Positions 54,044 to 63,452 of a stretch of DNA of 64,000 nt are shown one piece after another. The translations under genes were made by a program, and so were the position numbers. The notes under the pieces were generated by a model. That model searched no databases. It was not told the origin of the DNA and saw nothing but the letters and a program-made list of their open reading frames with translations. The DNA is from Pirellulaceae bacterium (GTDB lineage Bacteria; Planctomycetota; Planctomycetia; Pirellulales; Pirellulaceae), in NCBI GenBank assembly GCA_028280445.1, contig JANQLU010000136.1, positions 248,001-312,000 on the forward strand, written 5' to 3'. Positions within the stretch are counted from its first letter, which is position 1, and each line of letters begins with the position of its first letter.

Positions 54044-54460
54044 CTAATATTGCCTGAAAAACCGCTGGTTGTCCACAATTGTTTCGCACGAATTCCAATA
54101 ACTTTTCGTTTTATTGGATCGGTCGATTTTTCTCGACAACACGTCTCCGCCCAGGATTCTCCGAATGCATCCGATCGGCACCAATAAAAACACAAATACG
54201 ATCGCCAATACGACGATGGTCAACAACCATTGAATCGGGTAGGTCACGATGCGCCATCGTTGATAGCTGGTTTCAAACCAATCCGGTCGCAGACAAGCAA
54301 CAGCGACAACCAACAACCCCGGCACAAGCACTACCGCCAAGGCTGTCCCGAATGCCATCCAGCGTTGCAACACGCTGATCGCGATCACGCTAAACGCTGC
54401 GACGATGGCTATCACGAACACACGCAACTGGGCACGAGTTGGAGATTTTTCAGGATTCAC
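54044..54460 (-). CDS. SxtJ-like membrane protein
   Basis: 138 residues with four hydrophobic segments (about 12-26, 34-56, 72-96 and a short one); the family block WRIVTYPIQWLLTIVVLAIV is visible, followed by VPIGCIRRILGGDVL. SxtJ proteins sit beside the O-carbamoyltransferase of saxitoxin clusters and beside many unrelated carbamoyltransferases. The gene overlaps the upstream EamA gene by 11 nt. The function is unknown. Confidence 0.85.
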   Translation of the reverse strand: MNPEKSPTRAQLRVFVIAIVAAFSVIAISVLQRWMAFGTALAVVLVPGLLVVAVACLRPDWFETSYQRWRIVTYPIQWLLTIVVLAIVFVFLLVPIGCIRRILGGDVLSRKIDRSNKTKSYWNSCETIVDNQRFFRQY

Positions 54461-55412
54461 CGGTTGCTTTCTCCACCAAATGTATCGGCGCCCGTTTTCG
54501 CCGCATGACCATCAGACCCAGGATGATCAACGCGCCTCCAATCAACTGAAGCGCAAACGGAATTTCCGCCAGTAAAATCCAACTCGTAAACAGGGCAATC
54601 AAGGGAACCAGGTTCTGAAAGGCGCCCGCCTGTGCAGGGCCTATTTTTTTGACACCGTAATTCCACATCGCATATGCCAAGCCCGTCGAAAACACACCAG
54701 AATAAAACAACGCTAGAACCGCCATCGGGTTGTCAAAGACTGCACGAAAACCATGAAAGCTGTTCGTGGCCACCAAAAAATGAAATGGCAATGCAATCAG
54801 CATGCTCCAAAACGCTAACGCGATGGGAGAAATATTTTTCATCATCGGGCGACTGATCACCGATCCCAACGCCCAAGAAAATGCAGCTCCCGAAACCAAC
54901 AGGTTTCCCTTCAGCGAACCGCCGCCGATGGTCGTATCATTTTTACTCAACGTCACAACCAGCGTTCCGATCATCGCCAGCGTTAATCCTCCCCAGCCAT
55001 ACCAGGAAAGATTTTCGCGCAACAACAAAAAAGCGAGAATCGCAATCCAAACGGGAATCGCCGACATAATGACGGCTGTGTTTCCTGCCGATGTGTTGTC
55101 GATTCCGAACAAGAACAAAACCTGGTAAGCAAACCCGGTCATGATTCCAAAAATAACAATCAATAATATCTGACGATTTACCGGATATGCATTTTCAGAA
55201 CGATCGATAACTGCGCCGCGCTCCCACATCACACACAGCGCTAACACAATCGTGCTCAGCGCCAGGCGAAGTGCGTTGAACATGAATTTGTCCATTTCGC
55301 CAATCGCGTATTTCATGATCGGAATGTTGGTACCCCAAATCAGCATGACACCCAACAAGTTCAAATCGGCCCAAACTCGCGAACTTGGTTTTTGTTCTGC
55401 ATGTTTACTCAC
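54450..55412 (-). CDS. EamA/DMT-family transporter
   Basis: 320 residues with ten predicted membrane spans in two EamA halves (WADLNLLGVMLIWGTNIPIM and LLVSGAAFSWALGSVISRP begin them). Members export small metabolites or amino acids. It overlaps both neighbours (8 nt with the carbamoyltransferase, 11 nt with sxtJ-like), so it is translationally tied to the cluster and may export the carbamoylated product, which is inference. Confidence 0.9.
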   Translation of the reverse strand: MSKHAEQKPSSRVWADLNLLGVMLIWGTNIPIMKYAIGEMDKFMFNALRLALSTIVLALCVMWERGAVIDRSENAYPVNRQILLIVIFGIMTGFAYQVLFLFGIDNTSAGNTAVIMSAIPVWIAILAFLLLRENLSWYGWGGLTLAMIGTLVVTLSKNDTTIGGGSLKGNLLVSGAAFSWALGSVISRPMMKNISPIALAFWSMLIALPFHFLVATNSFHGFRAVFDNPMAVLALFYSGVFSTGLAYAMWNYGVKKIGPAQAGAFQNLVPLIALFTSWILLAEIPFALQLIGGALIILGLMVMRRKRAPIHLVEKATGES

Positions 55413-57108
55413 GGTCAGCCGGTTCCTTCCACCAAACCTGATCTTCGACCACTAAAACGTCCACTTCACTTTTCAAAAAACAATTCATGGCATCATCTGC
55501 GTTGCACACGATCGGTTCACCACGCAAATTGAAACTGGTGTTTAACAAAACGGGCACACCCGTTAATTCACGAAACTCAGCGAGCAATCGGTGAAATTTT
55601 GCATGCGTATGTTTGTCAACCGTTTGAACTCGCGCCGTGCCGTCGATATGAGTGACCGCAGGAATTTCGTGCTGTTTATCCGGTTTGACCGGGGCCGCGA
55701 TGGTCATCCAACGCGAACAACTCTCCAGTTCAAAATACTCTTTTGCGTGCTCTTCCATAACCGCAGGGGCAAACGGGCGAAAAGCTTCGCGAAATTTGAC
55801 TCGGCGATTGACCTGGTCTTTCATCGCCACGTTGCGGGGATCGGCCAAAATGCTGCGGTTTCCAAGCGCTCGAGGGCCAAACTCCATCGGGCCATTGACC
55901 CAACCAACAATTTTCCCTGCAGCCAATTGCTGTGCGATAAAACTCACAATCGATTCGTCGTCGATATGTTTGCTTTGCAGATTGGAATGGGCCGAAGCTG
56001 CCGAAGATAAATTTCCAGGCTTCGGTCCTAAAAATGGAACGTCCATCGACTCGACATCTTGCTCGAGCATCTGGCAAGTCGCAAACAGTGCTGCACCCAA
56101 TGCTCCACCGGCATCCCCCGCGGCAGGCTGAACCCAAATTTCGTCAAACGGAGTTTCCCGTAACAATCGACCGTTGGCAACGCAGTTCAACGCCACACCG
56201 CCGGCCAGGCAAAGTTGTTGCAAACCGGTTCGTTCATGAATATGAACTGCGATCGATAACAAAACCTCTTCGGTCAATTGCTGGATAGATGCGGCGAGAT
56301 CTTTTTCGCGCTGCGTTATTTCGGATTCGGGAACGCGTGCTACTCCACCAATGAGTAGTTCAAATTTCTTGGACCACATCCGCCCGTTCGACAGAAAATC
56401 GAAGAACGATAAATCCAATCGAAACGAGCCATCGGTTTTGATGTCAACAATTTGTTCACGTAACAAATCGGCGTAGCGCGGTTCTCCGTAAGGCGCCAGG
56501 CCCATCAATTTTCCTTCGCCGCCATTGACGCGAAACCCGCAAAACGCGGTCACCATCGAATACAACAATCCCAAAGAATGTGGAAAGCGAATTTCCTGGG
56601 CGATTTCAATCTGATGCCGACGCCCAACTCCCCAGGTCGTTGTCGCCCATTCACCAACACCATCAGCCGTCAAAATCGCGGCTTCTGAATACGGGCTGGC
56701 AAAAAAAGCACTTGCAGCATGCGATTGGTGATGTTCGGGAAAAACGATTTGTTTCCTGTAGCCCGACAACGCTTGTTTGAATTCTCGACGCAGCAAAAGT
56801 TTTTGTTTGACCCAAATCGGCATCGCCCGCAAAAAAGCAAATAATCCGCGCGGCGCAAGCGCAAGGTGGGTTTCCAGGATACGCTCAAATTTCAAGAACG
56901 GTTTTTCGTAGTACGCGACCAAATCCAAATCTTTGGCGGACAACCCGGATTTCGACAAACAAAACTCAATCGCCTGGACGGGAAACGCTGCATCGTACTT
57001 GATCCGTGAAAAACGTTCTTCTTGAGCCGCAGCAACAATTCGCCCATCAACGATCAGCGCTGCCGCCGAGTCGTGGTAAAATGCTGAGATCCCCAGTACT
57101 GCAGTCAT
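55405..57108 (-). CDS. Carbamoyltransferase (NodU/CmcH/TobZ/SxtI family)
   Basis: 567 residues. It transfers a carbamoyl group from carbamoyl phosphate, via carbamoyl-adenylate, to a hydroxyl acceptor. The N-terminal YrdC-like/Kae1-like domain begins GISAFYHDSAAALI and continues with AAQEERFSRIKYDAAFP; the metal-binding histidines are in EHHQSHAASAFF. The C-terminal Carbam_trans_C domain has GPMEFGPRALGNRSILADPR and NTSFNLRGEPIV. Full length. It is the first gene of the DUF5989/SxtJ/EamA operon; the SGNH hydrolase starts divergently 41 bp away. The acceptor substrate is unknown. Confidence 0.94.
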   Translation of the reverse strand: MTAVLGISAFYHDSAAALIVDGRIVAAAQEERFSRIKYDAAFPVQAIEFCLSKSGLSAKDLDLVAYYEKPFLKFERILETHLALAPRGLFAFLRAMPIWVKQKLLLRREFKQALSGYRKQIVFPEHHQSHAASAFFASPYSEAAILTADGVGEWATTTWGVGRRHQIEIAQEIRFPHSLGLLYSMVTAFCGFRVNGGEGKLMGLAPYGEPRYADLLREQIVDIKTDGSFRLDLSFFDFLSNGRMWSKKFELLIGGVARVPESEITQREKDLAASIQQLTEEVLLSIAVHIHERTGLQQLCLAGGVALNCVANGRLLRETPFDEIWVQPAAGDAGGALGAALFATCQMLEQDVESMDVPFLGPKPGNLSSAASAHSNLQSKHIDDESIVSFIAQQLAAGKIVGWVNGPMEFGPRALGNRSILADPRNVAMKDQVNRRVKFREAFRPFAPAVMEEHAKEYFELESCSRWMTIAAPVKPDKQHEIPAVTHIDGTARVQTVDKHTHAKFHRLLAEFRELTGVPVLLNTSFNLRGEPIVCNADDAMNCFLKSEVDVLVVEDQVWWKEPADRE

Positions 57109-57149
57109 CGATTGCCAAAATCCGCTCGAACAGGTTTTAATGCTTCATC

Positions 57150-58631
57150 ATGGTCGAAAGGGACAAATCTCGAAAGACGCGAAAACCGCGCTGGAAATGG
57201 GTTTTGTTTCGATTGTTGGCCATCGGAATCGGCCTGCTCCCATTGCTGGTATTTGAACTGATTGCCCGCGGAGCAGGGTGGGGGATCATCAACGAGCAAA
57301 CTGATCCGTTTGTTGGTTTTGACTCGGTGCAACCACTGTTTGTCGCCAACTCGGAAACCGAATGCATGGAAGTTGATCAGCGGCGGTACCCCTATTTCCG
57401 TCCGGAATCATTTTCCATCAAAAAACCGGCAAATGAATTTCGCATTTTTTGTCTTGGGGGTTCAACAGTTCAGGGCCGCCCCTACGCGATCGAGACATCA
57501 TTTACGACTTGGCTTGAAATCGCTCTGAACGTCGCCGATCGCTCAAAACAATGGAACGCGATCAACTGCGGCGGAGTGTCTTATGCCAGCTATCGACTTG
57601 CGCCAATTTTAGATGAAATCCTTCAGTACGAACCCGATTTGATCATTCTGTACACCGGCCACAACGAATTCCTGGAGGATCGCACGTATTCGAAAATTAA
57701 ACAGGTTCCTCAATGGCAAAAAAATGTTCATCGAAAACTGGGGGCGTTGCGAACTTATCGTATGCTGCGTTACTGGTTAGCAACAAAAAACAAAAAATCT
57801 GTCGATACAGCGAAATCCAGTTTACCCACCGAAGTCGACGCGCGATTGGATTACGAAAACGGCTTGGCCGATTACCATCGTGATGAGATTTGGAAACAAG
57901 GCGTCATTGCACATTTCGATCACAATCTTCGGCGCATGGTCCAATCCGCCCGACAAGCAGGAATTCCAGTGCTGCTGGTCAATCCGGTTGTAAACCTCGT
58001 CGACCAACCTCCATTTAAAAGTGAACATCGTAGCGACATCACCGAGGCCAGCAAAAAACTGTTTGCGGAGCATTTTAAAACAGGCCGCCAGTCGCCCGAC
58101 GTCAACACGAGCCTCGACGCATTGCGCAAAGCGGAACAGATCGATCCTGAATATGCTGCGGTTCACTATGCCATGGGACAAGCCTACCTGACGTTGGGAA
58201 ACACGCTCAAAGCACAAGCGGCACTAATCAAATCCAAAGAGACCGATATTTGTCCGTTGCGAATTGTCGAACCGATGCGTCAATCCATCTTTCAAATCGC
58301 TCGCGAAACAGGTTGTCCCGTCGTTGACCTGCAACAATATTTTGATCAGCGTTCGAAAACCAAAATCGCTGGCCGCCAGTTTTTAGTCGACCACGTCCAT
58401 CCGTCCATCGCCGCACATCAAAAAATTGCCGACGTGATTCTGTCAGAGCTCGTTGCTCAAAAAATTGCCGACATCGATTTGTCCGCCGAAGCTACTTGGC
58501 AAAAGCAGCGCGTCGCCGCATTCCGAAAACACCTCGGCTCCCTCGACGCCCTTTATTTCGAAACCGGCAAATTCCGCCTCGAAGGCCTAATTCGCTGGAC
58601 ACAGGGAAAATCAAAAAAGCAGCGCGAGTAG
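57150..58631 (+). CDS. Membrane-anchored SGNH/GDSL hydrolase with TPR-like insert
   Basis: 493 residues. A basic N-terminus and one membrane span (about 19-41) precede the SGNH fold: block I GGSTVQG with the nucleophile Ser, block III GHNEF and block V DHVHPS with Asp and His. A TPR-like helical insert is visible (DALRKAEQIDPEYAAVHYAM and on). It would act outside the membrane as an esterase or acyltransferase-type enzyme. The same gene type recurs next to carbamoyltransferase/SxtJ/DUF5989 genes in other bacteria, so it is likely part of the cluster, transcribed divergently. Confidence 0.88.
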   Translation: MVERDKSRKTRKPRWKWVLFRLLAIGIGLLPLLVFELIARGAGWGIINEQTDPFVGFDSVQPLFVANSETECMEVDQRRYPYFRPESFSIKKPANEFRIFCLGGSTVQGRPYAIETSFTTWLEIALNVADRSKQWNAINCGGVSYASYRLAPILDEILQYEPDLIILYTGHNEFLEDRTYSKIKQVPQWQKNVHRKLGALRTYRMLRYWLATKNKKSVDTAKSSLPTEVDARLDYENGLADYHRDEIWKQGVIAHFDHNLRRMVQSARQAGIPVLLVNPVVNLVDQPPFKSEHRSDITEASKKLFAEHFKTGRQSPDVNTSLDALRKAEQIDPEYAAVHYAMGQAYLTLGNTLKAQAALIKSKETDICPLRIVEPMRQSIFQIARETGCPVVDLQQYFDQRSKTKIAGRQFLVDHVHPSIAAHQKIADVILSELVAQKIADIDLSAEATWQKQRVAAFRKHLGSLDALYFETGKFRLEGLIRWTQGKSKKQRE

Positions 58632-58905
58632 ATGTTCATCATTTCCATCAACTTGCCACGCGCCGATCATTGCTACGCGCTGAACATCTTCCCTTTCACC
58701 AAATCTCAAACGATCGGAGCATAAGGAGGTAGGGAGTCTTTTCACTCGAAACAGATTTCAGTTCTCCATTTCAACTCATGAACACCGAGATACCAAGCAT
58801 TCAAAATCATGAAAATACTCCCGACCTCATTTGGTTCTCACTATTGCGGCTTTGTTTGGGCCAACCATCTCCTCATTTGTGTCATAACCACCGAATTGTT
58901 CAACG

Positions 58906-59643
58906 CTATAAGCCGTCTTCACGAATACTAACACTGCGAAACGAACCGAGAACTATATGATCCAAAACGCTGATTCCTAGTGTTTCGCCACATTGCTCGA
59001 TTCGTTTTGTGACGGCACGATCCTCACCACTGGGCGTTGGATCACCAGACGGGTGATTGTGAACCAGAATAATTGATGAAGCCGCGTCTTTAATCGCAGG
59101 TCGGAACACCTCGCGCGGATGCACCAAACTGGAATCCAAAGTTCCGACGGAAACCTGATGAGTATTGATGACATGATTTTTCGTATCGAGGCAAACAATG
59201 TGAAACTCTTCGCGGTTGCCGTCAACGACCAATCGCGCAAAATGCTCTTCGCAAAATCGTTTCGCCTCTTCACTGCTGCCGATAGTTTGCCAGTTACGAT
59301 TCGCGCTTTTTGCCGCGGCAACGCGTCTCCCCAGTTCGATACCGGCCATGATTTGGCAATAAGCAGTTTTGGCGACGATGGGGCTGACCTGTTTTAGTTC
59401 TGCCGGCACAGTGTCAGGCAATTTTTCAAGTTGTTTGGAAAAACACCCGGCAATTTTCTCACCGCCTTGCATGGCCGACTCACCGCGACGACCCGATCGA
59501 ATCAAGATGGCAAGCAGTTCGGCCAACCGCAAGTTTTCTGCACCCACTTTTAATAAGCGTTCTCGGGGACGATCCTCCTCGGGCGACTCAGCAATTTTGA
59601 AAGGACGAAATGGATTTTCGGTAGCGGGTGTGAATTGAGACAT
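58906..59643 (-). CDS. radC: RadC family protein (JAB/MPN domain)
   Basis: 245 residues from ATG 59643. An N-terminal helix-hairpin-helix-like UPF0758 region (RERLLKVGAENLRLAELLAI) is followed by the MPN/JAMM domain with the metal motif VHNHPSGDPTPSGED. The historical DNA-repair role is not supported experimentally; the family is metalloprotease-like. It starts 166 bp from the FMN glutamate-synthase-like gene stop, on the same strand. Confidence 0.92.
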   Translation of the reverse strand: MSQFTPATENPFRPFKIAESPEEDRPRERLLKVGAENLRLAELLAILIRSGRRGESAMQGGEKIAGCFSKQLEKLPDTVPAELKQVSPIVAKTAYCQIMAGIELGRRVAAAKSANRNWQTIGSSEEAKRFCEEHFARLVVDGNREEFHIVCLDTKNHVINTHQVSVGTLDSSLVHPREVFRPAIKDAASSIILVHNHPSGDPTPSGEDRAVTKRIEQCGETLGISVLDHIVLGSFRSVSIREDGL

Positions 59644-59809
59644 CTTGAAAGGAACCGATGAAAAGGAGAGGGAAAATGAGACCGGCATTGTAACACATTA
59701 GCCGATTTGAGAGTTCATTTTTTTCGCTGGACTTTTATCGCTGGATTTTGCTCACGTCCGACAATTCGTTGGTGGTCGAGTCTGCACGACGAGCAATTTG
59801 CTGCCAAAG

Positions 59810-61348
59810 CTACGAAGCTCCCATCAATTTTTCAATTTCCAAACAATCCGCTTCACTTGGCAACTGGCTTTTCGAGGGAATCGCAAAACACTCTTGCAGC
59901 GATTTACCCTGATAATCCGCTTGCAAGATTTCAAAATGATCGGTTGTAATCAATCCGGGATGCAGCACTCCGCAGGCTCGACAGAGTTTCATGATTTCTT
60001 TACGGAGAGTCACGACATAGTTTGCCATTCGCGGACCTTTATCAGACGGTACCAAACCATGCATCAGCCATTTGTTCTGTGTAGCGACCCCGGTTGGACA
60101 ATGGCCGGAATGACATTTTTGGGCTTGAATACATCCGATGGCCATCATCGGTTCACGACCTACATTGATCAAATCACAACCGGTGGAAAAAGCGAACAAG
60201 GCGGTCTGAGGAAACCCCAGTTTGCCCGAACCGATAAAGACGATTTTCTCATGCATGCTCGCTTGGACCATCGTTCGATAGACGCGTGCAAACCCCAATT
60301 TAAACGGCAGCGAAACGTGATCTGAAAATACCAATGGCGCTGCGCCCGTGCCACCTTCGCCTCCGTCAATCGCGATAAAGTCGACCGCACGATTCGTCGT
60401 TGACATTTGACTGGCCAATTCAAACCAGAAATCCATTTGACCAACCGCGCTTTTGATCCCGATGGGCAGCCCCGATTTGTCGGCCAGCAGTTCAACAAAA
60501 TCCAACATCGAATCGACATCGGTGAATTCGTGATGGCTGGCGGGGCTAATACAATCCTGCCCCATAGGGATTCCACGAATACGGGAGATTTCAGGCGTAA
60601 TTTTTGCAGCCGGTAGGACGCCACCCTGACCAGGCTTGGCTCCCTGACTCAATTTAATTTCGATGGCGCGGACATTGTACCGATCAACAACTTCCAGAAA
60701 TTTCGACATATCAAAACGGCCATCATCGTTTCGGCAACCGAAATAGCCGGTCCCAATTTGCCAAATCAAATCCGCGCCGTGGTCATGAAGTTCGCAAACG
60801 CCCCCTTCGCCCGTGTTGTGGATACAATCTGCTAGACGACAGCCGCGATTGATCGCCTCGACCGCCACTCGGCTCAGCGAACCATAACTCATCCCCGAGA
60901 CATTGATCACCGAACGTGGACGAAACGCTTTTTTGCGATCGCGAAATGAACCAAGCACTTTCGCACAAGGAATGCCAAATTTGGGATCGTAGTCTGCATC
61001 GCCCGGATGAGGTTCCGGCAGAGGAAAAGCGTCGTGTTTGATAATCAGATAGTTGGGCGTCAGTTCCAGATCGTTGTCGGTCCCGAACCCAAAATAATTA
61101 TTTTCCTGGTCTGCCGAAGTATAAACCCAATGTCGTTGATCTCGCGAGAACGGCCGTTCCTCATCGTTACGGGCAACAATGTACTGTCTGAGTTCGGGAC
61201 CAATCATGCTCAAAAAATACCGCGCATGACCGAGCAACGGAAAATTTCGCAGGATGGGATGTCGCTTTTGCAACAAGTCATGAATTGCGATCGCAATCGT
61301 TAGCGCGAGGATCAACCCGATGACTCCGATCCCAATCCAAAACCACAT
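59810..61348 (-). CDS. FMN-binding glutamate-synthase-like protein
   Basis: 512 residues. An N-terminal membrane span (about 2-24) precedes a glutamate-synthase FMN barrel: SQGAKPGQGGVLPAAKIT, SPASHHEFTDVDS, IDGGEGGTGAAP, and the 3Fe-4S motif CIQAQKCHSGHC (CX5CX4C). There is no amidotransferase or GXGXG domain, so it matches only the synthase half of GltB. It probably uses ammonia or another donor and ferredoxin-like electrons; the true reaction is unknown. A small membrane-protein gene lies immediately upstream (16 bp), likely co-transcribed. Confidence 0.92.
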   Translation of the reverse strand: MWFWIGIGVIGLILALTIAIAIHDLLQKRHPILRNFPLLGHARYFLSMIGPELRQYIVARNDEERPFSRDQRHWVYTSADQENNYFGFGTDNDLELTPNYLIIKHDAFPLPEPHPGDADYDPKFGIPCAKVLGSFRDRKKAFRPRSVINVSGMSYGSLSRVAVEAINRGCRLADCIHNTGEGGVCELHDHGADLIWQIGTGYFGCRNDDGRFDMSKFLEVVDRYNVRAIEIKLSQGAKPGQGGVLPAAKITPEISRIRGIPMGQDCISPASHHEFTDVDSMLDFVELLADKSGLPIGIKSAVGQMDFWFELASQMSTTNRAVDFIAIDGGEGGTGAAPLVFSDHVSLPFKLGFARVYRTMVQASMHEKIVFIGSGKLGFPQTALFAFSTGCDLINVGREPMMAIGCIQAQKCHSGHCPTGVATQNKWLMHGLVPSDKGPRMANYVVTLRKEIMKLCRACGVLHPGLITTDHFEILQADYQGKSLQECFAIPSKSQLPSEADCLEIEKLMGAS

Positions 61349-61363
61349 CGTGTCACCTCAAAA

Positions 61364-61612
61364 CTAGCTGAGTCGTCGATCCAGAAGATCGGTTATCAAA
61401 TCGTAAATCCAGTACTCGATAAAAATCAAACCGATTGGCAACACGAATTCGATAAATTGTTTGATTCTTTGCTCTTCCAATGCCGGTACGGCAGCAAACA
61501 GACTGCGGACAAGAAAAACATTGAAGACAAACAACAGAATCGCAAAAATCCCGATCATTAAAATATAAGCACATCCAGAAGTTGGCTTTTTAACGGTCTT
61601 GAGTTTGGCCAT
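61364..61612 (-). CDS. Small membrane protein upstream of the glutamate-synthase-like gene
   Basis: 82 residues from ATG 61612. Two hydrophobic segments (YILMIGIFAILLFVFNVFLV and KQFIEFVLPIGLIFIEYWIY) with a short charged tail. No family was recognised. It is 16 bp before the FMN protein start, so it may be part of the same unit or assist its membrane placement. Confidence 0.6.
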   Translation of the reverse strand: MAKLKTVKKPTSGCAYILMIGIFAILLFVFNVFLVRSLFAAVPALEEQRIKQFIEFVLPIGLIFIEYWIYDLITDLLDRRLS

Positions 61613-61762
61613 GAAACACGGGTTCACAAATGATCGAGAGAAAATTTTGAATATTGTATTGTGAATGATGTCTTGCTGAATTTCAATTCACATACTGCCC
61701 GTTGAGACAACGTGTAGCCACCGTGAGAACGTTTTGTTCTACTGGGAGATGAGGGGGCGATC

Positions 61763-62764
61763 ATGCAAAAATCGAAAGTCTACAAAGAAGCTGATGTTGA
61801 TTTTTCCGTGCTGGACGGAAAGACCATTGGAATTCTCGGTTATGGAGCCCAAGGCCGCGCCCATGCGCTCAACGCCCGAGACAGTGGTTGCAACGTCGTT
61901 GTAGCTCAACGGCCAGGCGGCCCCAATTACGATCTCGCCCAGCAAGATGGTTTCGAACCGGTAACTCTCGAACAAGCGACTTTGGAATCAGATTTGGTCA
62001 ACGTCTTACTGCCCGATGAACAACACGGGCCACTGTTTGAAAAACACATCAAGCCGCAGATGCGATCGGGGCAAGTGTTAATGGCGTGCCATGGGTTTAG
62101 TTTGCACTATCGCCAAATGATTGCGCCCGAAAATGTTGCTGCATTGTTAGTCGCACCCAAAGGCGCGGGGCACATGGTGCGGACCGCTTACGAACAAGGT
62201 CACGGTGTGCCCTGCCTGATCGCGTTGGGCGACAATGCCGATCAGTCAACGATGCAAATCGGATTAGCCTACGCCCAAGCCATCGGCGGAGCGCGGGCCG
62301 GTGTGATTGAAACCACCATTGCCGCTGAAACCGAAACCGACTTGTTTGGCGAACAAGTTGTTTTGTGTGGCGGCGTCAGCCATTTGGTCAAATCGGCTTT
62401 CCAAGTTTTGGTCGACGCGGGCTATCAGCCGGAACTTGCGTTTTTTGAATGTCTGCACGAATTAAAACTCGTGGTCGATCTGTTGCATCGCGGTGGCCTG
62501 GCTTTTATGCACGAACATATTTCCAATACAGCTGAGTACGGCGACTTTACCCGTGGGTATCGTCTGATCGATGATCGCGCGCAAGCCGAGATGAAAAAAA
62601 TCCTGACCGAGATTCAATCGGGAGAATTTGCCAAACAATGGCTGGCCGAGTTCGATGCTGGGTGTCCACAATTGAATCAGTTTCGTGAAGCGGAAAAAGA
62701 TCTGGAAGTCGAAAAAATTGGCCAGCGACTCCGTGCTATGATGAGCGACAAAGGTACGGCTTGA
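61763..62764 (+). CDS. ilvC: Ketol-acid reductoisomerase
   Basis: 333 residues, class I length. It converts acetolactate and acetohydroxybutyrate in valine, isoleucine and leucine biosynthesis, using NADPH and Mg2+. The N-terminal Rossmann motif GYGAQGRAHALNARDSG is intact; it is followed by VAQRPGG, the LLPDEQH block, PKGAGHMVR and the C-terminal all-helical catalytic domain with ETETDLFGEQ and SNTAEYGD. ATG 61763 has GAGATGAGGGGG upstream. No ilvB/ilvN gene is adjacent. A short membrane-protein gene overlaps its stop. Confidence 0.96.
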   Translation: MQKSKVYKEADVDFSVLDGKTIGILGYGAQGRAHALNARDSGCNVVVAQRPGGPNYDLAQQDGFEPVTLEQATLESDLVNVLLPDEQHGPLFEKHIKPQMRSGQVLMACHGFSLHYRQMIAPENVAALLVAPKGAGHMVRTAYEQGHGVPCLIALGDNADQSTMQIGLAYAQAIGGARAGVIETTIAAETETDLFGEQVVLCGGVSHLVKSAFQVLVDAGYQPELAFFECLHELKLVVDLLHRGGLAFMHEHISNTAEYGDFTRGYRLIDDRAQAEMKKILTEIQSGEFAKQWLAEFDAGCPQLNQFREAEKDLEVEKIGQRLRAMMSDKGTA

Positions 62765-62991
62765 TGAACATCAAAAAACAAGACAAAGCGACCCATCGCA
62801 ATACGTTGTTGATTTTGTTGATCGCCGCAGCGCTGGTCGTGTGGGCTACGTTGATCGGTTTAGGCAGTTACCTGTTTGCCGAAAAAACTGATTTACGCAA
62901 ACCACTGATCGTTGTCGGCGTGATGGGAGCATTTTTGCTGATCTGGATGACCAGTTGGATGATGCGGCGCGTCGGATTAAACAGAAAATAA
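62764..62991 (+). CDS. Small membrane protein overlapping the ilvC stop
   Basis: 75 residues from ATG 62764, which overlaps the ilvC stop by one nucleotide (TGATG), a sign of coupling. Two membrane spans (LLILLIAAALVVWATLIGLG and VVGVMGAFLLIWMTSWMM) with basic ends. No family was recognised. Confidence 0.68.
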   Translation: MNIKKQDKATHRNTLLILLIAAALVVWATLIGLGSYLFAEKTDLRKPLIVVGVMGAFLLIWMTSWMMRRVGLNRK

Positions 62992-62995
62992 TCGA

Positions 62996-63184
62996 CTATT
63001 TGTTTTGCGAATTTACCGCTTGCCGCTTTCGTTTGACTTTCTGCATTCTCATATCGCGTTGCTCGGTTGCTGTTCGATACCTTTTCCGAGGGCGTGGAAC
63101 GGCAATGGCCAGGACGCCCAGAAAAATGCACAGAAACACCATTGCGACCGGCAAGGCGTAATTTTCGAGACCCAGTAAAATCAT
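62996..63184 (-). CDS. Small membrane protein, basic tail
   Basis: 62 residues from ATG 63184. One membrane span (LENYALPVAMVFLCIFLGVLAI) followed by a strongly basic tail rich in Arg and Lys. Convergent with the small gene downstream of ilvC, 4 bp between stops. Small proteins of this form occur in planctomycetes, but I assign no function. Confidence 0.6.
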   Translation of the reverse strand: MILLGLENYALPVAMVFLCIFLGVLAIAVPRPRKRYRTATEQRDMRMQKVKRKRQAVNSQNK

Positions 63185-63452
63185 AACGGCTGTTTTCTTC
63201 GAATGCGTCGAAACGTGTGGATTGAACAAATCCAGTAATACTTCAATTATAGCTTGCCGACGGAAAACTGCTATCATTCTCGACCCAGATCAGATCATAA
63301 ATTGACCTTGGTGGATTTTTTTGCTTCGGATTAGAATGCCCGGTTGCCTGGATGACAGGCAATGTCGACCACGATTCGGTTGGCCAACGACCCCACTTTT
63401 CAAATTTCAATGACAGCACAAAAAGCGGATATTTTCGGAAAGGATGCTGAAA

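Noticed and set aside
53804..57108. Saxitoxin biosynthesis gene cluster
   Set aside because: Only the carbamoyltransferase, SxtJ-like and DUF5989-like genes are present. These occur in many bacteria that make no saxitoxin, and no core sxtA-type gene is seen.
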